Assembly: GCA_937874515.1 (NCBI GenBank)
Contig: CALNBV010000202.1
Location: forward strand, 1 to 18,366
Source: an uncultured Paenibacillaceae bacterium
GTDB lineage: Bacteria; Bacillota; Bacilli; Aneurinibacillales; Aneurinibacillaceae
DNA: 18,366 bases
Direction: 5' to 3'
The number at the start of each line of letters is the position of its first letter. Within the stretch, counting starts at the first letter, position 1. The translations under genes were made by a program, and so were the position numbers. Below, piece by piece: positions 14,653 to 18,366 of the stretch. A model generated the notes under the pieces. The model did not search any database and was not told the DNA's origin. It worked only from the letters and a program-made list of their open reading frames with translations.

Positions 14653-15141
14653 ATGTTAAAGGTTGGGGTTGTGACGTCCAGTAATTCGATTTATCGTGGG
14701 GAACGGGAGAATGTTTGCTTTGCCCGGATTGAGGAACTATTGCAGAGCAATTTACAATGTGGTGTAATGTTTCACCGTATTAGCCCTGATGATATTGAAA
14801 TGATTAAAGAAAATATGATAGAACTTATTGACCGTGAGCGGGTAGATTTTTTGATTACCGTTGGCGGTACAGGCTTAAGCCCGGAAGATGTAACCCCTGA
14901 AGCAACGGAAAAGGTCATTGACCGTCATGTGCCAGGTTTAGCGGAAGAGATGCGCCGGTCTGCGAAAAATTCCCGTAGCCAACTTCTTACCCGAGCAACC
15001 GTAGGTACCCGGGGAAATGCTCTTGTGATGAATTTACCAGGAAGCTTAACCATGATGGAAGAATGTTTTCTCTCCATTATTGATCTTGTGCCAACGGCTT
15101 TACAAATCATTCAAGGTGAAAAGGAAATTAAACAATATTAA
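14653..15141 (+). CDS. moaB: MoaB/Mog-type molybdenum cofactor biosynthesis protein
   Basis: Proteins of this fold adenylylate molybdopterin before molybdenum insertion, or are paralogues without proven activity. The 162 residues contain the molybdopterin-binding signature VGGTGLSPEDVTPEAT, then PGLAEEMRR and GNALVMNLPGSLTMMEECF. The ATG at 14653 follows GGAGGG (14641-14646). No other molybdenum cofactor gene is in the window. The tatC gene begins 28 bp further on, and Tat is the route by which many molybdoenzymes are exported, so linkage is sensible but unproven. MoaB and MogA cannot be told apart safely here. Confidence 0.9.
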   Translation: MLKVGVVTSSNSIYRGERENVCFARIEELLQSNLQCGVMFHRISPDDIEMIKENMIELIDRERVDFLITVGGTGLSPEDVTPEATEKVIDRHVPGLAEEMRRSAKNSRSQLLTRATVGTRGNALVMNLPGSLTMMEECFLSIIDLVPTALQIIQGEKEIKQY

Positions 15142-15169
15142 TCGTCTAAGTGAGGTTTATTAATGACTT

Positions 15170-15976
15170 ATGAACATAGATGAAAAAAAGATGGGGCTTG
15201 TTAAGCATTTAACAGAATTAAGAAACCGGATTATTTGGATTCTTGCAATTTTTGTCATCGTTTTTATTGCCAGTTTTATGGTAACAGGTGATGTTGTTAA
15301 ATATTTTGAAGCACAGGCAGGGGATATTACTTTTAATGTATTCGCACCTGCAGATGCCCTGAAATTGTACATGCAATTTGCCTTTGTTATTGCACTTGTG
15401 GTTACTTTTCCTTTTATTTTGTATCATATATGGAAGTTTGTATCTCCAGGACTGCGGGAAAAGGAAAGGAAATCTACGGGAGTTTTTATCATTCCCGCAA
15501 CCTTATTATTTATGGCGGGGCTTGCATTTGGTTATTATGTTCTATTTCCTATGTTGCTTTCCTTTATGGTGAAGTTCGCCGTTGATTTGGGAACCCAGCA
15601 AACCTTTGGGCTTTCTCAATATTTTTCGACGATGTTTAACCTGGTTATTCCTTTTGCATTGCTTTGCGAATTGCCTGTCGTGGTTATGTTCCTTACCCGC
15701 TTGCGGATTCTTAATCCTATGCGCATGGCAAAAATTCGTGGATATGCTTATATCGTTTTAGTTATTATTGGTACGGCCATTTCGCCACCGGATTTTATAA
15801 GTGATTTTCTAGTGATTGTTCCCCTTGTCATTCTCTATGAAGTTAGTATTTTTATTTCTCGTGTGATTTATCGCAAACAATTATTAGCAGATGAAGAGTG
15901 GGAAAACGAGTTTTATAGTGATGAGGAGAACAGCCCGGTTTTAAATTTAAATGATGATGAAGATGAAAATAAATAA
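15170..15976 (+). CDS. tatC: Twin-arginine translocase subunit TatC
   Basis: TatC is the multi-spanning receptor that binds twin-arginine signal peptides of folded proteins. The 268 residues show six hydrophobic segments. The cytoplasmic N-terminus has HLTELRNR (E16, part of the signal-peptide site), and there is the conserved FVSPGLREKERK loop after the second segment. The C-tail is strongly acidic (DEEWENEFYSDEE, NDDEDENK). The ATG at 15170 lies 13 bases after TGAGGT (15151-15156), rather far; a six-codon reading frame (ATG 15163 to TGA 15183) is better placed for that site and overlaps the start. No tatA is found before or after. Confidence 0.94.
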   Translation: MNIDEKKMGLVKHLTELRNRIIWILAIFVIVFIASFMVTGDVVKYFEAQAGDITFNVFAPADALKLYMQFAFVIALVVTFPFILYHIWKFVSPGLREKERKSTGVFIIPATLLFMAGLAFGYYVLFPMLLSFMVKFAVDLGTQQTFGLSQYFSTMFNLVIPFALLCELPVVVMFLTRLRILNPMRMAKIRGYAYIVLVIIGTAISPPDFISDFLVIVPLVILYEVSIFISRVIYRKQLLADEEWENEFYSDEENSPVLNLNDDEDENK

Positions 15977-15977
15977 A

Positions 15978-16021
15978 AAGGCGTCCTAAAGGATTGATTA
16001 TGATCTTTTAGGGCGTTTTTT
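15978..16021 (+). terminator. Strong terminator after tatC
   Basis: About 17 bp of stem (15978-15994 with 16003-16019, several G-T pairs) close an 8-nt loop and end in six T residues. It ends the moaB-tatC transcript and insulates groESL. Confidence 0.92.
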
Positions 16022-16112
16022 CTTAACTGTTTACTGGTGCGCTTATGTTTTAAGGATTAGGCGAATTGGATAATGGTAACAATGCGTAGTGGAAAAAAGT
16101 TAGTCATACTAC

Positions 16113-16141
16113 TTGCAAATCAAAAAAAAAATGGATATTAT
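16113..16141 (+). promoter_or_regulatory. Sigma-A-type promoter of groESL
   Basis: TTGCAA (16113-16118) and TATTAT (16136-16141) are spaced by exactly 17 bp. Transcription would start near 16149, just before the CIRCE element, as in other HrcA-controlled groE operons. Confidence 0.75.
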
Positions 16142-16151
16142 TATAAGTGTG

Positions 16152-16178
16152 TTAGCACTCGGTGTGAACGAGTGCTAA
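16152..16178 (+). promoter_or_regulatory. CIRCE operator (HrcA binding site)
   Basis: TTAGCACTC (16152-16160), nine bases, then GAGTGCTAA (16170-16178) is a perfect match to the CIRCE consensus. HrcA binds it and represses groESL until heat or misfolded protein engages GroEL. hrcA itself is not in the window. Confidence 0.98.
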
Positions 16179-16209
16179 TAAAGAATTACTCTCAAGGAGG
16201 TTATTTGCT

Positions 16210-16491
16210 GTGTTAAAGCCATTAGGAGATCGTGTGATCATTGAACCGATTGCAAAAGAAGAAACGACTGCAAGCGGAATCGTACTTCCTGAAACTGCGA
16301 AGGAAAAACCGCAGGAAGGTCGTATTATTGCTGTAGGAAGTGGACGTATTGAAGACGGTCAGCGTATACCTCTTGAAGTTCAAGAAGGAAATAAAGTAAT
16401 TTATTCTAAATACGCTGGTACCGAAGTGAAATACGATGGTAAAGAACTTTTAATCATGCGGGAAAATGACATTCTAGCAATTATTGGATAG
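16210..16491 (+). CDS. groES: Co-chaperonin GroES
   Basis: GroES is the heptameric lid of the GroEL folding chamber. The 93-residue product starts MLKPLGDRVIIEP. It has the mobile loop ETTASGIVLPETAKEKPQ (about 18-35), which contacts GroEL, and the C-terminal KYAGTEVKYDGKELLIM. The start is GTG at 16210, nine bases after AAGGAGG (16194-16200). It is first in the groES-groEL operon under CIRCE control; groEL follows after 56 bp. Confidence 0.98.
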   Translation: MLKPLGDRVIIEPIAKEETTASGIVLPETAKEKPQEGRIIAVGSGRIEDGQRIPLEVQEGNKVIYSKYAGTEVKYDGKELLIMRENDILAIIG

Positions 16492-16547
16492 TAAAATTGA
16501 GAAAGACCAAATATAGATTACCTACATATAAGGAGGGTAAATATTAA

Positions 16548-18179
16548 ATGGCTAAAGATATTGTTTTTAGTGAAGAAGCACGCCGCGCAATGCTTCGTGG
16601 GGTAGATGCTCTTGCTGATGCTGTAAAGGTAACTCTTGGACCTAAAGGTCGTAATGTTGTATTAGAAAAGAAATTCGGTTCTCCTCTTATTACTAATGAC
16701 GGTGTAACTATTGCTAAAGAAATTGAATTAGAAGATGCATTTGAAAACATGGGTGCACAATTAGTTAAAGAAGTAGCTACTAAAACCAACGATGTTGCTG
16801 GTGACGGTACAACTACTGCAACTGTTCTTGCACAAGCGATGATTCGCGAAGGCTTGAAAAACGTAACTGCTGGTGCAAACCCAATGGTAATCCGCAAAGG
16901 GATTGACAAAGCGGTTCGCAAAGCTGTTGAAGAAATCCAAGCAATTTCTAAACCAATTGAAAATAAAGAATCCATCGCACAAGTTGCTGCAATTTCTGCT
17001 GCTGATGATGAAATTGGCCAATTAATTGCTGAAGCTATGGAAAAAGTAGGTAAAGACGGTGTTATCACTGTTGAAGAATCCAAAGGATTCCAAACTGAAC
17101 TTGATGTAGTTGAAGGGATGCAATTTGACCGTGGTTATGTATCTCCTTACATGATTACTGATACTGATAAAATGGAAGCTGTTCTTGAAAATCCGTACAT
17201 CTTAATCACTGATAAGAAAATCGGCAGCATTCAAGAAATCCTTCCTGTTCTTGAGAAAGTGGTACAACAAGGCCGCGCTTTGTTAATCATTTCTGAAGAC
17301 TTAGAAGGGGAAGCATTGGCTACCCTCGTTGTAAATAAACTTCGTGGAACCTTTACTGCAGTAGCAGTTAAAGCTCCAGGATTTGGTGATCGCCGCAAAG
17401 CAATGCTCGAAGATATTGCAATCTTAACTGGTGGTCAGGTGATCACTGAAGAGCTTGGTTATGATCTTAAATCTGCTTCTCTTCAACAACTTGGTACAGC
17501 ATCGAAAATCGTTGTTACTAAAGAAAACACTACAATCGTTGAAGGTGCTGGAGACAAAGCGAACATTGATGCTCGCGTAGCTCAAATCCGTTCTAATATT
17601 GAAACCACTACTTCTGAATTCGATAAAGAAAAATTACAAGAACGTCTTGCAAAACTTGCTGGCGGTGTAGCCGTTGTTAAAGTAGGTGCTGCAACTGAAA
17701 CTGAATTAAAAGAGAAAAAATTACGCATTGAAGATGCTCTTAACGCAACTCGTGCAGCTGTTGAAGAAGGAATCGTTGCTGGTGGTGGTACTGCCCTCGT
17801 TTCCATCTACAATGCTGTAGCTGGCGTGCAAGCAGATGGAGACGAAGCTACTGGCGTTCGTATCGTCCTTCGTGCTCTTGAAGAACCTGTTCGCCAAATT
17901 GCTGCAAACGCAGGCCTTGAAGGTTCTGTCATTGTAGAGCGCCTGAAAAAAGAAGAAGCTGGCATTGGTTTCAATGCTGCTACTGAACAATGGGTGAACA
18001 TGATTGAATCCGGTATCGTTGACCCTGCAAAAGTAACTCGTTCAGCATTACAAAACGCTGCATCTGTAGCTGCTATGTTCTTAACTACTGAAGCAGTAAT
18101 TGCTGACAAACCAGAAAAAAATGCTCCAGCAATGCCTGACATGGGCATGGGCGGAATGGGCGGCATGGGAATGATGTAA
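16548..18179 (+). CDS. groEL: Chaperonin GroEL (60 kDa)
   Basis: GroEL forms the double-ring ATP-driven folding chamber. The 543 residues are full length. The nucleotide-binding features TLGPKGRNV, NDGVTIAKEI (D51) and GDGTTTAT (D86, the catalytic Asp) are in place. EGMQFDRGYVSPYM and LEDIAILTGG mark the intermediate and apical domains, and the C-tail is a Gly-Met repeat (MGMGGMGGMGMM). The ATG at 16548 follows AAGGAGGG. Codon choice is visibly more biased and repetitive than in neighbouring genes, as expected for a very highly expressed protein. Confidence 0.99.
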   Translation: MAKDIVFSEEARRAMLRGVDALADAVKVTLGPKGRNVVLEKKFGSPLITNDGVTIAKEIELEDAFENMGAQLVKEVATKTNDVAGDGTTTATVLAQAMIREGLKNVTAGANPMVIRKGIDKAVRKAVEEIQAISKPIENKESIAQVAAISAADDEIGQLIAEAMEKVGKDGVITVEESKGFQTELDVVEGMQFDRGYVSPYMITDTDKMEAVLENPYILITDKKIGSIQEILPVLEKVVQQGRALLIISEDLEGEALATLVVNKLRGTFTAVAVKAPGFGDRRKAMLEDIAILTGGQVITEELGYDLKSASLQQLGTASKIVVTKENTTIVEGAGDKANIDARVAQIRSNIETTTSEFDKEKLQERLAKLAGGVAVVKVGAATETELKEKKLRIEDALNATRAAVEEGIVAGGGTALVSIYNAVAGVQADGDEATGVRIVLRALEEPVRQIAANAGLEGSVIVERLKKEEAGIGFNAATEQWVNMIESGIVDPAKVTRSALQNAASVAAMFLTTEAVIADKPEKNAPAMPDMGMGGMGGMGMM

Positions 18180-18219
18180 TTACATCATTCTAAGCATGAA
18201 ATAAATTTTAAAAGAATAA

Positions 18220-18269
18220 GGGAGTGTCGTAAAACTACTTTCTAAGTAGTTAGCGATGCTCCCTTTTTT
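18220..18269 (+). terminator. Two-part terminator hairpin of groESL
   Basis: An outer 10-bp stem (18220-18229 with 18254-18263) and an inner perfect 8-bp stem (AACTACTT 18233-18240 with AAGTAGTT 18244-18251) form one long hairpin, followed by six T residues (18264-18269). Confidence 0.92.
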
Positions 18270-18300
18270 ATCTTTATCTTTAAAGAAAGTATAACTTTTT

Positions 18301-18320
18301 GGACCGTAAGGTCCCTTTTT
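18301..18320 (+). terminator. Small hairpin with T-run near the window end
   Basis: GGACC, loop GTAA, GGTCC, then CTTTTT. It may be a back-up terminator for groESL. After it, GGAG (18340-18343) and TTG (18353) could begin a gene that leaves the window after a few codons, but too little is visible to call it. Confidence 0.5.
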
Positions 18321-18366
18321 AAGTTAGGATAGAAAATATGGAGACAAATATTTTGAAACGAATTTT

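Noticed and set aside
16544..17083. Minus-strand 179-codon frame opposite groEL
   Set aside because: It is the antisense shadow of a highly biased coding sequence, with Ser/Ala/Thr-rich low-complexity translation and no credible start.

Overview
The window is a moderately AT-rich chromosomal segment of an endospore-forming Bacillales bacterium. Three things point to this. Gene order closely follows the alr-to-groEL region of Bacillus subtilis and relatives. The toxin of the toxin-antitoxin pair is almost identical, as I remember it, to B. subtilis EndoA. There is also a 40-codon gene for the sporulation protein CmpA. Start codons are a typical Gram-positive mix of ATG, GTG and TTG with strong AGGAGG-type ribosome sites. 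Species cannot be fixed from the sequence alone. The lack of a sigB/rsb module between ndoA and tex, and the order 5-FCL, moaB, tatC, groESL, suggest a lineage outside core Bacillus.

Layout: (1) 1-43 is the 3' part of a tRNA-Gly(UCC), followed by a hairpin and a terminator. (2) 293-2492: alr (alanine racemase), then a 340-bp spacer ending in an operator-like palindrome, then the ndoAI-ndoA toxin-antitoxin pair and a terminator. (3) 2550-4746: tex and its terminator. (4) 4721-5252, minus strand: an uncharacterised 113-aa gene and the very short cmpA, whose 3' end lies inside the tex terminator. (5) 5353-9579, plus strand: a tight run sprT-thiL-tsaE-tsaB-rimI-tsaD with overlapping or close junctions. 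TsaE, TsaB and TsaD make the tRNA t6A modification; ThiL makes thiamine diphosphate; RimI is an N-acetyltransferase. (6) 9572-9882: a hairpin/terminator array, overlapping palindromes and a cluster of DnaA boxes. (7) 9883-11997: a 704-aa exported or anchored protein with an alkaline-phosphatase-like ectodomain and a multi-pass membrane domain. It overlaps tail-to-tail by 45 bp with an ABC-F ATPase gene on the minus strand. (8) 13963-15976: 5-formyltetrahydrofolate cyclo-ligase, moaB and tatC, closed by a strong terminator. (9) 16113-18270: the groES-groEL operon with a sigma-A-type promoter, a perfect CIRCE operator and a large terminator.

Most genes are conserved housekeeping functions. The parts most worth a second look are the DnaA-box cluster between tsaD and the ABC-F gene, the membrane protein placed directly behind it, the cmpA gene woven into the tex terminator, the palindrome before ndoAI, a possible CTG start for tsaD, and tatC standing without a tatA. 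I found no CRISPR array, no intact mobile element and no clear defence system.
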